Part shown: positions 7,453 through 16,021 of the stretch, in pieces
Numbering within the stretch: the stretch's first letter is position 1
Layout of the letters: each line of letters opens with the position of its first letter
NCBI GenBank assembly: GCA_018260565.1
Contig: JAGLAZ010000012.1
Span: 10,924 to 51,824, forward strand
Source of the DNA: Flavobacteriaceae bacterium
Lineage (GTDB): Bacteria; Bacteroidota; Bacteroidia; Flavobacteriales; Weeksellaceae
Direction: 5' to 3'
Length of the DNA: 40,901 nt
The notes under the pieces: generated by a model
Databases searched by the model: none
The model's input: only the letters and a program-made list of their open reading frames with translations
What the model was told of the DNA's origin: nothing
Made by a program: the position numbers and the translations under genes

Positions 7453-8319
7453 TTATTTTCCTAGATAAGACTTTAAAATTTTACTGCGGGTGTTATGCTT
7501 GAGTCTTTTTATCGCCTTTTCTTTTATTTGACGAACACGCTCTCTAGTTAGATCAAATGTTTCTCCTATTTCTTCTAAAGTCATTGGATGTTTACCATTT
7601 AATCCAAAATAAAGTCGAACTAAATCTGCTTCTCTATCCGTAAGAGTACTTAAAGCTCGCTCAATTTCAATTTGCAATGATTCCAGCATTAATTCTTTAT
7701 CAGGACTTGGAGATTCACCAGAACGTAATACATCATATAAATTTGAATCCTCACCTTCTACTAAAGGGGCATCCATGGAAAGGTGTCTACCGCTGTTTTT
7801 CATCGATTCCTTAATGTCCTCAGGAGTCATATCTAAAACTTCAGCCAGTTCCTCAGGGGATGGCGGACGCTCATTTTCCTGCTCCAGCTGAGCATAGGCT
7901 TTATTAATTTTATTAATAGATCCTATTTTATTTAAAGGTAATCTTACAATACGCGATTGCTCTGCAAGTGCTTGCAATATGGATTGACGAATCCACCAAA
8001 CCGCATAAGAAATAAATTTAAAACCTCTAGTTTCATCATATCTTTTGGCGGCTTTCATTAAACCAAGATTTCCTTCATTAATTAAATCCGGTAAGGAAAG
8101 TCCTTGATTTTGATATTGTTTTGAAACAGATACTACGAAACGTAAATTAGCTTTAATTAATTTTTCTAATGCTACACGATCACCAGCACGGATTTTTTGC
8201 GCTAAATCTACCTCTTCATCTGCGGTAATAAGGTCTACTTTTCCTATTTCTTGTAGGTATTTATCTAGGGAAGCTGTTTCTCTATTGGTTACCTGCTTTG
8301 TTATTTTTAATTGTCTCAT
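7453..8319 (-). CDS. rpoD: RNA polymerase primary sigma factor RpoD/SigA
   Basis: A 288-aa sigma-70 factor: region 1.2 ([14 protein letters not shown]), region 2 with [26 protein letters not shown] and the -10-recognition helix around [14 protein letters not shown], region 3 ([22 protein letters not shown]), and region 4 with [19 protein letters not shown]. Region 1.1 is absent, as usual for the short primary sigma of Bacteroidota, which recognises -33 TTG / -7 TAnnTTTG promoters. Several matching -7 boxes occur in this window. Divergent from secDF; the gap holds the secDF -7 box. Confidence 0.96.
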   Translation of the reverse strand: MRQLKITKQVTNRETASLDKYLQEIGKVDLITADEEVDLAQKIRAGDRVALEKLIKANLRFVVSVSKQYQNQGLSLPDLINEGNLGLMKAAKRYDETRGFKFISYAVWWIRQSILQALAEQSRIVRLPLNKIGSINKINKAYAQLEQENERPPSPEELAEVLDMTPEDIKESMKNSGRHLSMDAPLVEGEDSNLYDVLRSGESPSPDKELMLESLQIEIERALSTLTDREADLVRLYFGLNGKHPMTLEEIGETFDLTRERVRQIKEKAIKRLKHNTRSKILKSYLGK

Positions 8320-8409
8320 GTGCTATATTATTTGGTAGGGTTCCTATCTATATATACGGAGAAAAAGTAAAAAGGTTACAGTTTAAAATTAACCCTCTAT
8401 ATTATTACT

Positions 8410-8417
8410 TATATTTG
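8410..8417 (+). promoter_or_regulatory. -7 box (TATATTTG) of secDF
   Basis: Perfect TAnnTTTG on the plus strand, 22 bases upstream of the secDF ATG. No clear -33 TTG at the usual spacing. Confidence 0.6.
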
Positions 8418-8439
8418 CCGATTAAAATTTCAGCACTTT

Positions 8440-11355
8440 ATGCAAGGGAAAGGATTTATTACCGTAATAGCTATCATCTTAGGAATTATCTGTGTATCAG
8501 AGCTATTCCCTACATGGTATGCCTCCTCCAAGGAGAAACAAGCTCGTGAATTTGCCGGTGGCAATGCAGCGAAGTATCAAAAAGAATTGGAAAAACTATC
8601 TAAGGATACTCTTAATTTAGGATATACTAAAATGTATTATTCTAAAGCGAAAGAGCAAGAGATGAAATTAGGGCTGGATTTAAAAGGGGGTATTAATGTT
8701 TTATTGGAAATTAACCAAAGAGATCTTATTTCCAATCTTACTAACAATTCTACAAATCCTTTTCTCATAAAAGTGTTAGACAGGACTGATGCTGCTATGC
8801 GCAATAGTTCTGCAAGTTATATCGATACTTTTTTTCAACAATTTGATGCTGAAAATAAAGCAGCTGGTACAAATATTAAACTAGCAGATGCAGACATTTT
8901 TGGACAAAAAAGTCTTCCAGAAATAAAATATAATAGCACAAACGAGCAAGTAAAAGCTATAATAAAAGATAAAATTAATGCGAGTATAGCTACTGCTTAT
9001 ACCGTTATCCGTGCAAGAATAGATAAACTGGGAGTTACCCAGCCGAATGTAAAGAGAGTTCCGGGTACAGGAAGAATTTTGGTAGAAATGCCGGGGATTA
9101 CTGATGTAGACCGAGTGAAAAAGATTCTGCAGACTTCGGCAAAACTTCAATTTTGGGAGGTTCATTTGGCCAACGAATTTGAACCTTATTTTCAGCAATT
9201 AGCATCTGTAGCAAGCCTAAAAGCAGATAGCATTGGCATTCCTAAAGGCACTAATCTGTTAGCAATATTAAAGAAAAATCCCAGTTTTGGTGCTGGAATA
9301 GCTACCATAAGCTTATCTGATACTGCGGTAGTAAATAAGGTATTGAAATCAAAATTAGCACAAGATTTACGCCCTGCAAATCTAAAATATGCCCAACTTA
9401 TGTATGGGTATAAACCAGAGGATAACATGCCAAATGCATTGGTGCTGTATGCAATCCGTGGAAATGCAGCAAAAAAGGCACCTGTAGATGGTGCAGTAAA
9501 AGAATCGCGAGTAGGATTTGATAATCTGGGCCTTCCTGTGGTAGAAATGCAAATGGATTCTCAAGGAGCGAGAGACTGGAAAACAATGACTGAAAAAAAT
9601 CAAGGTAAACCAGTAGCTGTAACTTTAGATGAAAGGGTTTATAGTGCCCCAAACGTGAACGAGCCTATCCCAAATGGACAAACTCGTATTACTGGAAATT
9701 TTTCTCAAGATGAGGCTCAGGATTTAGTCAATGTTTTGGCTGCAGGTAAATTGCCCGCTGGAGCAAAAATCGTTCAGGCAGATGTAGTAGGTCCTTCACT
9801 TGGTAAGGAATCTATAAATGCTGGTATGTACTCATTCTTGATTGCCTTTGCACTCATTGTAGCTTATATTATTTTCTATTATGGAGGTGCAGGAGTATTT
9901 GCTGTAATTGCGATGATTATAAATCTATTTTATATTTTCGGTATTATGGATAGCTTTGATGCTACTCTCACACTTCCTGGTATTGCGGGTATAGTACTTT
10001 CAATGGCAATGGCCGTAGATACTAATGTTATTATTTATGAACGAACCAAAGAGGAAATATTTAAAGGTAAAGGAATACGGGAGGCATATAAAGACGGATT
10101 TAAGCATGCTTTATCCGCAATTATAGATGGTCACACCACCACATTACTTACAGCCATAGTGTTATGGGTTTTTGGTACTGGTCCTATCCAAGGTTTTGCA
10201 GTAACTCTAATGATAGGTATTGTAATGACATTCTTTACTTCAGTATTACTTTCCAGAGTAATGATATTTAATCGATTAAATAAAGGAAAAACTTTAAGTG
10301 TTTGGACTCCTCCTACTAAAAATCTATTTAGAAATACGTGGATTGGTTTCATTAAAAAAAGAAAATTTGCCTATGTACTTTCTGCTATTTTAACAGCTCT
10401 TAGTATTTTTTCTATAGCGACTAATAGTTTTAAATTTGGTATTGATTTTACGGGTGGGCGATCCTATATTGTTAAATTAAATAAAACTGTAGACGCAAAT
10501 ACTGTAAAGGCCATATTGGAACCATTATTTAGAACACAAGACGGCAAAAATTCTTCGGTAGAAACGAAAACTTTTGGTACAAGTGATCAAATACAGGTTA
10601 CCACAGATTATTTAATTAATGATGAAAGTCTAGCTGCTGACCAAAAAGTAGAGCAGAAACTATTTGAGGGTTTAAAGCCTTATTTACCAGCCAATTCTAA
10701 TCTTAGCAACTTTAAAAGTGGTGCAAAAAATGGTCTTGGTATAATGAGCAGTACAAAAGTAGGTCCTACAGTAGCAGATGATATTGCTGAAGGAGGAACT
10801 TGGGCTGTTCTGGCTGCTTTAGGAGGAATTTTTATTTATATTTTGGTACGATTTAGAAGATGGGAATTCTCTGTAGGTGCTGTAGTGGGGCTATTTCATG
10901 ATGCTATTATAATCCTTGGTGTATATTCCTTCTTCCACAGATTTTTACCGTTTAATATGGAGGTAAACCAAGATTTCATCGCTGCTATCCTCACAGTCTT
11001 AGGTTATTCTATTAATGATACTGTTATTGTATTTGATAGAATACGGGAATATCTTCGTGAAAAGAAAAATATCATCTTGTCTGGACTTTTTGATGATTCT
11101 ATAAGCAGTACACTTGGTAGAACCTTTAACACCTCATTCACTACTTTATTAGTTATTACCGCTATCTTTATTTTTGGTGGGGAAAATTTGAGAGGCTTTA
11201 TGTTTGCTCTATTCTTGGGTATTGCATTTGGTACATATTCTTCCATATTTATCTCATCCGCAATTGCATATGATTTATTGAAGTTATCAAGGAAAAAAGG
11301 AAGTGCCGTGCCTACTGAACCAGAAGTAGGAAAGAAAAAATTGGCTAAGGCATAA
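8440..11355 (+). CDS. secDF: Protein translocase subunit SecDF (fused SecD-SecF)
   Basis: This 971-aa inner-membrane protein uses the proton-motive force to pull secreted proteins out of the SecYEG channel. The SecD half has an N-terminal membrane segment, the D1 signature LGLDLKGGINVLLEI (about residue 73 on), the P1 periplasmic domain, and TM helices ending in the TAIVLWVFGTGPIQGFAVTL segment. The SecF half begins near residue 640 with its own GIDFTGGRSYIV and ends with GYSINDTVIVFDRIRE and further TM helices. The fused form is usual in Bacteroidota. A strong terminator follows directly. Confidence 0.97.
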   Translation: MQGKGFITVIAIILGIICVSELFPTWYASSKEKQAREFAGGNAAKYQKELEKLSKDTLNLGYTKMYYSKAKEQEMKLGLDLKGGINVLLEINQRDLISNLTNNSTNPFLIKVLDRTDAAMRNSSASYIDTFFQQFDAENKAAGTNIKLADADIFGQKSLPEIKYNSTNEQVKAIIKDKINASIATAYTVIRARIDKLGVTQPNVKRVPGTGRILVEMPGITDVDRVKKILQTSAKLQFWEVHLANEFEPYFQQLASVASLKADSIGIPKGTNLLAILKKNPSFGAGIATISLSDTAVVNKVLKSKLAQDLRPANLKYAQLMYGYKPEDNMPNALVLYAIRGNAAKKAPVDGAVKESRVGFDNLGLPVVEMQMDSQGARDWKTMTEKNQGKPVAVTLDERVYSAPNVNEPIPNGQTRITGNFSQDEAQDLVNVLAAGKLPAGAKIVQADVVGPSLGKESINAGMYSFLIAFALIVAYIIFYYGGAGVFAVIAMIINLFYIFGIMDSFDATLTLPGIAGIVLSMAMAVDTNVIIYERTKEEIFKGKGIREAYKDGFKHALSAIIDGHTTTLLTAIVLWVFGTGPIQGFAVTLMIGIVMTFFTSVLLSRVMIFNRLNKGKTLSVWTPPTKNLFRNTWIGFIKKRKFAYVLSAILTALSIFSIATNSFKFGIDFTGGRSYIVKLNKTVDANTVKAILEPLFRTQDGKNSSVETKTFGTSDQIQVTTDYLINDESLAADQKVEQKLFEGLKPYLPANSNLSNFKSGAKNGLGIMSSTKVGPTVADDIAEGGTWAVLAALGGIFIYILVRFRRWEFSVGAVVGLFHDAIIILGVYSFFHRFLPFNMEVNQDFIAAILTVLGYSINDTVIVFDRIREYLREKKNIILSGLFDDSISSTLGRTFNTSFTTLLVITAIFIFGGENLRGFMFALFLGIAFGTYSSIFISSAIAYDLLKLSRKKGSAVPTEPEVGKKKLAKA

Positions 11356-11364
11356 ATTTGTATA

Positions 11365-11395
11365 ACATCCACCAAAATCCGGTGGATGTTTTTTT
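11365..11395 (+). terminator. Intrinsic terminator after secDF
   Basis: A 9-bp perfect stem ACATCCACC/GGTGGATGT (11365-11373 with 11381-11389), seven-base loop, then a run of seven Ts. It begins 9 bases after the secDF stop. Confidence 0.92.
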
Positions 11396-11398
11396 AAG

Positions 11399-11406
11399 TA
11401 AATTTG
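11399..11406 (+). promoter_or_regulatory. -7 box (TAAATTTG) directly before tatA
   Basis: Perfect TAnnTTTG match with only four bases between the box and the tatA ATG at 11411, predicting transcription start at the start codon. The -33 region would lie inside the secDF terminator and has no TTG, which lowers confidence. Confidence 0.5.
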
Positions 11407-11410
11407 CAGT

Positions 11411-11746
11411 ATGGGAGACATCAGTTTTGGCGAACTATTTATCATTATTGCGCTTATCGTAATTTTTTTTGGACCAGATAAGTTACCGTCCATTGCTCGA
11501 GATTTAGGGCAAGGGGTGAGAAAAATGCGCGGTGCAGTAGATGAATTAAAGACAGAGATTTTCAAAGAAACCGGTGATCCAGTGGCTGAAATAAAAAAGG
11601 AAATTGAAAAAATAAAATATGTAGAACTGGATGCTCAGCAAAATAAAATTGCCGCTTCCAGAAGAGAAGAAGAATTGAAAGAAAAAACAGAAAATAGTAT
11701 TCCTCCCCATGAAGATCCGGATTACACCGGCTCTGTTTCTCGATAA
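11411..11746 (+). CDS. tatA: Sec-independent protein translocase TatA/TatB family subunit
   Basis: A 111-aa protein with one N-terminal membrane helix (GELFIIIALIVIFFGP, about residues 7-22), the hinge FGPDKLPSIARDLG, an amphipathic helix (QGVRKMRGAVDELKTEIF) and a long charged tail. This is the TatA/TatB/TatE plan: TatA oligomers form the pore for folded twin-arginine substrates. The conserved FG follows the membrane helix. TatA and TatB cannot be separated safely by eye; tatC is not in the window. The PAP2 gene starts three bases after its stop, so the two are co-transcribed. Confidence 0.9.
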   Translation: MGDISFGELFIIIALIVIFFGPDKLPSIARDLGQGVRKMRGAVDELKTEIFKETGDPVAEIKKEIEKIKYVELDAQQNKIAASRREEELKEKTENSIPPHEDPDYTGSVSR

Positions 11747-11749
11747 ATA

Positions 11750-12316
11750 ATGGAGGCACTTTTAAAATGCGATAGAGATTTATTTTTGATTTTGAACAAT
11801 TTAGGATCAAAATCTTACGATACATTTTGGATATTAGTTTCAGAAAAGTGGATTTGGATTCCCTTGTATGTGTTTTTTATATTTCTTATTAAAAGAATTC
11901 TTGGATGGAAAGGTGTAGTATATGCTTTGATATTTGGAATAATAGGAGTAGCAATTTCAGATCAATTAGCTGGGCTCTTTAAAGAATCAGGATTGCGGTT
12001 AAGGCCTTGTAATACTCCGGAACTAGAGGGAAAGATGAGGAAAGTTAAAGGAGGTGGTACCTATGGATTTTATTCGGCTCATAGCAGTAATAGTGCATTC
12101 GTTGCCATGTTTATCTATGGAATTTTATCTACATATAAAAAACTTCCTATTTTTTTTGGTTTACTACTTATATTTTGGTGGATTTTAGTAGCCTATAGTA
12201 GGGTTTATTTAGGCGTACATTATCCAGGAGATGTTATAGTGGGAGGTTTAGCTGGTGCTGGGATTGCTTTGAGTATGATTTATTGTTTTAAAAAAGCCTA
12301 TAAAAAAACAAGTTAA
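11750..12316 (+). CDS. PAP2-family membrane phosphatase
   Basis: A 188-aa polytopic membrane protein with the three acid-phosphatase motifs: KESGLRLRP (motif 1, about residues 75-83), YGFYSAHSSNS (motif 2, a SAHSS variant of PSGH) and SRVYLGVHYPGDV (motif 3). Such enzymes dephosphorylate undecaprenyl pyrophosphate, phosphatidic acid or lipid A; the substrate is not determinable here. About five membrane segments. It starts three bases after tatA and its stop overlaps the convergent rlmH stop by four bases. Confidence 0.92.
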   Translation: MEALLKCDRDLFLILNNLGSKSYDTFWILVSEKWIWIPLYVFFIFLIKRILGWKGVVYALIFGIIGVAISDQLAGLFKESGLRLRPCNTPELEGKMRKVKGGGTYGFYSAHSSNSAFVAMFIYGILSTYKKLPIFFGLLLIFWWILVAYSRVYLGVHYPGDVIVGGLAGAGIALSMIYCFKKAYKKTS

Positions 12317-12786
12317 GGGTTGTGATAAGGTTTTCCTTGTTGAATTTGTGCCGCACGGTACAGCTGTTCTATAAAAAATAAACGAACCATTTGATGGGTA
12401 AAGGTCATTTTAGACAAAGAAATGCTATGAGAACAAATGCCTTTTACTTGATCTGAAAATCCCCAAGCACCTCCGATAATAAAGGAGATTCCAGGTATGG
12501 ATTCCTGAAATTTAGATTCTATAAATTGGGAAAATGTAAGACTGGTATACTCCTTCCCATGTTCATCCAGAGAAATAATTAGATGATTTTTGGGTATCTT
12601 TTGCATAACACTTTTACCTTCCTCAATTTTTAATTTTTCTATAGGCATTGAGGCGGCATTTTTAATATCGGGGACTTCAGAAATTTCAAAATTCCATATT
12701 TTTGGAAGTCGCGTTTCATAATATTGTATAAGTTGGCTTATTTCTATCCTGGAGGTTTTTCCTACCCAGATTAATTGTATTCTCAT
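12313..12786 (-). CDS. rlmH: 23S rRNA (pseudouridine1915-N3)-methyltransferase
   Basis: A 157-aa SPOUT methyltransferase that modifies pseudouridine 1915 in helix 69 of 23S rRNA. It shows the family SAM-knot segments: ISLDEHGKEYTSLTFSQFI, FIIGGAWGF (glycine-rich loop) and the C-terminal SKMTFTHQMVRLFFIEQLYRA followed by GKPYH. Length matches the family (about 155 aa). It is a single gene between convergent PAP2 and divergent BrkB. Confidence 0.96.
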   Translation of the reverse strand: MRIQLIWVGKTSRIEISQLIQYYETRLPKIWNFEISEVPDIKNAASMPIEKLKIEEGKSVMQKIPKNHLIISLDEHGKEYTSLTFSQFIESKFQESIPGISFIIGGAWGFSDQVKGICSHSISLSKMTFTHQMVRLFFIEQLYRAAQIQQGKPYHNP

Positions 12787-12813
12787 TTACTTTAAGTATT
12801 TTGCGAGGTAAGA

Positions 12814-13764
12814 ATGGGAAAATTATCCTCAAATATACGGTCTCAAAGGGCAAAAAATATAATTCCACAGTCCTTACATTGGTGGTCTAACTTAGAATTG
12901 CGGGATTTTGTGAAGGTCTATGTAGGTGGATTATTTCAAAATCAAATAATGCGAACTGCAGCAAGTATTAGCTGGAGTTTTTTTATCAGTCTTTTTCCGT
13001 TTTTGCTCTTCACGCTGTCTGTTCTTCCTTATCTGCCTCATTATGAGGATTTTAAATTTTATATCCTTAATATTTTTTTGGCTAAAATTTTACCTTCTCA
13101 TATTCTTCCAGATGTATCAGCCTATTTGGAGAATTTTTTACTCCCAAACATAGAACGGATCTCTTCTTGGACTCTTGCACTTGCTTTGTTATTTGGGACT
13201 AATGGAATGTTTTCCTTAATTAATGGTTTTAACGTGCATACCGGCCTGAAACGCCCATTTTTAAAAGAGTTTTCTTTTGCACTTTTCCTTAGTACTATGT
13301 TTATCGTTTTAATTATTCTGATGCTCTTCGGAATATATTATTCTGAAGTGGTTATAAAATTATATAAACCTTTACATGAGTTGGATTGGTTTGCTACCAA
13401 TCTCTCAAAAATCATTGGTTTCTTATCCTTTCCAGTGGTCTATTTTCTTCTATTATCCATATTGTATTGGATAGGATGTTTAAAGATGGTTCGCTGGGTA
13501 GAAGCTGTCCCTGGAGCGATATTCACCACTATATTATTTATCCTTCTTACTTATGGATTTGCTGTATATGTATCAAATTTTGCAAGTTATAATGTCTTGT
13601 ACGGCTCCGTGGGTACTATTTTGTTATTCATGATCTGGACTAATGTTAATATTGTATTGATATTACTAGGAAATGAATTAAATATTGCTATTAAAAATAG
13701 GAGGCTAAACCGCATTTGGCATAGTCAAGAGGATGATTTAAATCTAGATTCGGCGGACCTTTAA
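12814..13764 (+). CDS. YihY/BrkB-family (UPF0761) inner-membrane protein
   Basis: A 316-aa protein with about six membrane helices and family hallmarks: RTAASISWSFFISLFPFLLF (TM1), the middle LLFGTNGMFSLINGFN segment, and the C-terminal YGSVGTILLFMIWTNVNIVLILLGNELN. The physiological role of the family is unresolved (once mis-annotated as RNase BN). Its last 21 bases overlap the convergent relA/spoT 3' end, which is compact but unremarkable. Confidence 0.9.
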   Translation: MGKLSSNIRSQRAKNIIPQSLHWWSNLELRDFVKVYVGGLFQNQIMRTAASISWSFFISLFPFLLFTLSVLPYLPHYEDFKFYILNIFLAKILPSHILPDVSAYLENFLLPNIERISSWTLALALLFGTNGMFSLINGFNVHTGLKRPFLKEFSFALFLSTMFIVLIILMLFGIYYSEVVIKLYKPLHELDWFATNLSKIIGFLSFPVVYFLLLSILYWIGCLKMVRWVEAVPGAIFTTILFILLTYGFAVYVSNFASYNVLYGSVGTILLFMIWTNVNIVLILLGNELNIAIKNRRLNRIWHSQEDDLNLDSADL

Positions 13765-15948
13765 TACATTGGGAGTTTGTTTTAATTGCTGAATAGTCTC
13801 ATCCAATTGGGGTTTATTATGTACTTCTAAGTTGATTTCTCCAAAAAAGATCCCATCATCTGCAGAAAAATTCATACTGATAATATTGATGCCCATTCCA
13901 CGCGAAATTATTTGGGAAACATCATTTAAAAGACCTATTCTATCCAATCCTTCGATTACAATCTTAACTCGATTTTTAAATTCTGCAGAATCTGCCCATT
14001 TTGCAGGCATAACACGATGAGCATATTGCGCACGCAGGTTCATAGCATTTACACAAGCGTCGTGATGAATTTTTATCCCTTCATTTATTGTCAAAAATCC
14101 GAAAATGGGATCTCCAGGTACTACGGTGCAGCATTTTGCCATTTTATAAGGAAGCTTTTCTTCGTTTTTACCAAAAACTATAAGATCGCTGGTTTTATTT
14201 TTTTGTTGAAGATCAATAATAGGTTTTGGCAACCCAGTTTTAAACTTAGACAAAAATGTGGTAAAAATATTTTTGTTTTCTATGAATCTGCGTAGGGAAG
14301 TGTTTGGTATTTTACCTTCCCGAAAAGCCAGGTACATTTCCTGTACATTATCGTATCCTAAATATTTTTGAAGTTTATGAATATCTTTTTCTGAAGAAGG
14401 TATCTTAGCATGCCGTAATTTACGGAGCATAATTTCTTTGCCTTCTTCAGTATGCGCATTCTTTTGCGTATTTAGAACGGCCTTTATTTTATTTCTCGCT
14501 TTGGAAGTATTTACAAATTCCAGCCAATCTTGTTTCGGACGTTGATTTTTAGAACTTAAAATTTCAATCTGATCTCCATTTTTTAATTGATGTGAAATAG
14601 GCACTAATTTTCCATTCACTTTAGCACCTAAGCAACGAAGTCCCAGATCTGAGTGTACGGAAAAAGCAAAATCCAATGCTGTACTTCCCTTGGGTAGGAT
14701 TTTTATTTCCCCTTTTGGAGTAAATACAAAAACTTCTTTTTGATATAAATTCAGTTTAATATTATCCAAAAGTTCAGAAGTGCTAAAATCTTGTTGATTT
14801 TCTAAGACCTCCCGAATTTGCCGAATCCATTGTTCAAAATTACTATCGTCAGTATTTTTCCTAAAATCTTCTTTGTATTTGTAGTGAGCCGCTACGCCTT
14901 TTTCTGCAATTTCATTCATTCTTTCAGAACGAATTTGAACTTCAATCCATTTTTTGTCAGGGCCTAAGATAGTGAGGTGAAGAGATTCATATCCTGTACT
15001 CCTTGGTTGAGAAATCCAGTCTCGCATTCGGCTGGGATTGCTATGGAAGAGGCTAGTAATGATACTATAAATTTTCCATGCAATAAATTTTTCATCCTTG
15101 TCCTCACAAGTATATATAATTCGAATAGCATAATTGTCATACACCTCTTCAAAAGAAACGCTTTGTTTCAGCATTTTTCTATAAATGCTGGAAATAGCTT
15201 TCGCCCTAGCTTTAATTTGAAATTCAAAATCTTCTTCTTCCAAATGGGTGCGGATGGCTTCTGATATTTCTTTTAAATATTGTTCTCGAATTTCCTTTGC
15301 ATCTGCTAATTTTTTTTCAATATCAAAGTAAATCTCTGGGTTAATGAACTTTAAGGATAAATCTTCTAACTCAGATTTTATGCTATAAAATCCTAAACGA
15401 TGAGCGAGTGGTGCATAAATATACGAGGTTTCGGCTGCTATCTTTTTTTGCTTTTCTAAAGGCATACTTCCCAGAGTACGCATATTGTGAAGTCTATCGG
15501 CGATCTTTATAAGAATAACTCGGAAATCATCTGATAGTGTCAGAAGTAATTTTCTGTAATTTTCAGATTGAACGCTTATGTTCTGATGGTTCATCACCGA
15601 TATTTTGGTGAGACTATTTACGATATACGCTATTTTATCTCCAAATGCCTTTTGTATATCCTCATATGTATATTCAGAATCTTCAATTACATCGTGTAAT
15701 AGCGCACAAGCTATGGATGTTGCTCCCAAACCAATTTCTTTAGCGACAATTTTTGCCACTTCGATAGGATGGTAAATATAGGGTTCACCAGATTTTCGCC
15801 GTTGATTTTTATGGGCATCCAGCGCCATATCAAAGGCTTTGCGAATTAATTTATTTTGATCCTCATCTAAAATTCGATAGCTGGTAGTAATTAGATCCTT
15901 GTACCGTGCTAAAATCTCTTTATTTTCTTGTGCTATATCATAGCTCAT
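13744..15948 (-). CDS. Bifunctional RelA/SpoT (p)ppGpp synthetase/hydrolase
   Basis: A 734-aa long RSH protein. The N-terminal HD hydrolase domain shows HPIEVAKIV and ALLHDVIED (His85-Asp86); the synthetase domain shows KAISSIYRKM, YESLHLTI and IEVQIRSERMNEIAEKGVAAH; then TGS (FTPKGEIKILPKGSTALDFAF), a zinc-finger-like KCCTVVPGDPI segment with paired Cys, and a C-terminal ACT domain. Intact HD and synthetase motifs suggest both activities. It controls stringent-response alarmone levels. Single gene, 73 bases from the acs stop; no -7 box match found upstream. Confidence 0.95.
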   Translation of the reverse strand: MSYDIAQENKEILARYKDLITTSYRILDEDQNKLIRKAFDMALDAHKNQRRKSGEPYIYHPIEVAKIVAKEIGLGATSIACALLHDVIEDSEYTYEDIQKAFGDKIAYIVNSLTKISVMNHQNISVQSENYRKLLLTLSDDFRVILIKIADRLHNMRTLGSMPLEKQKKIAAETSYIYAPLAHRLGFYSIKSELEDLSLKFINPEIYFDIEKKLADAKEIREQYLKEISEAIRTHLEEEDFEFQIKARAKAISSIYRKMLKQSVSFEEVYDNYAIRIIYTCEDKDEKFIAWKIYSIITSLFHSNPSRMRDWISQPRSTGYESLHLTILGPDKKWIEVQIRSERMNEIAEKGVAAHYKYKEDFRKNTDDSNFEQWIRQIREVLENQQDFSTSELLDNIKLNLYQKEVFVFTPKGEIKILPKGSTALDFAFSVHSDLGLRCLGAKVNGKLVPISHQLKNGDQIEILSSKNQRPKQDWLEFVNTSKARNKIKAVLNTQKNAHTEEGKEIMLRKLRHAKIPSSEKDIHKLQKYLGYDNVQEMYLAFREGKIPNTSLRRFIENKNIFTTFLSKFKTGLPKPIIDLQQKNKTSDLIVFGKNEEKLPYKMAKCCTVVPGDPIFGFLTINEGIKIHHDACVNAMNLRAQYAHRVMPAKWADSAEFKNRVKIVIEGLDRIGLLNDVSQIISRGMGINIISMNFSADDGIFFGEINLEVHNKPQLDETIQQLKQTPNVLKVRRI

Positions 15949-16021
15949 GGTGCCTCTTTATTACGAAGGTAAGGAATATGGACTAGGTTTAAAATATATA
16001 ATAGCTTGAAGAATTAAAGTT

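Noticed and set aside
8881..9198. Minus-strand frames inside secDF.
   Set aside because: Shadows of the conserved SecD frame, no start context, domain or promoter.
12796..12806. TATTTTG before the BrkB gene as a -7 box.
   Set aside because: Spacing within the element is one base short; too weak to list as a promoter.
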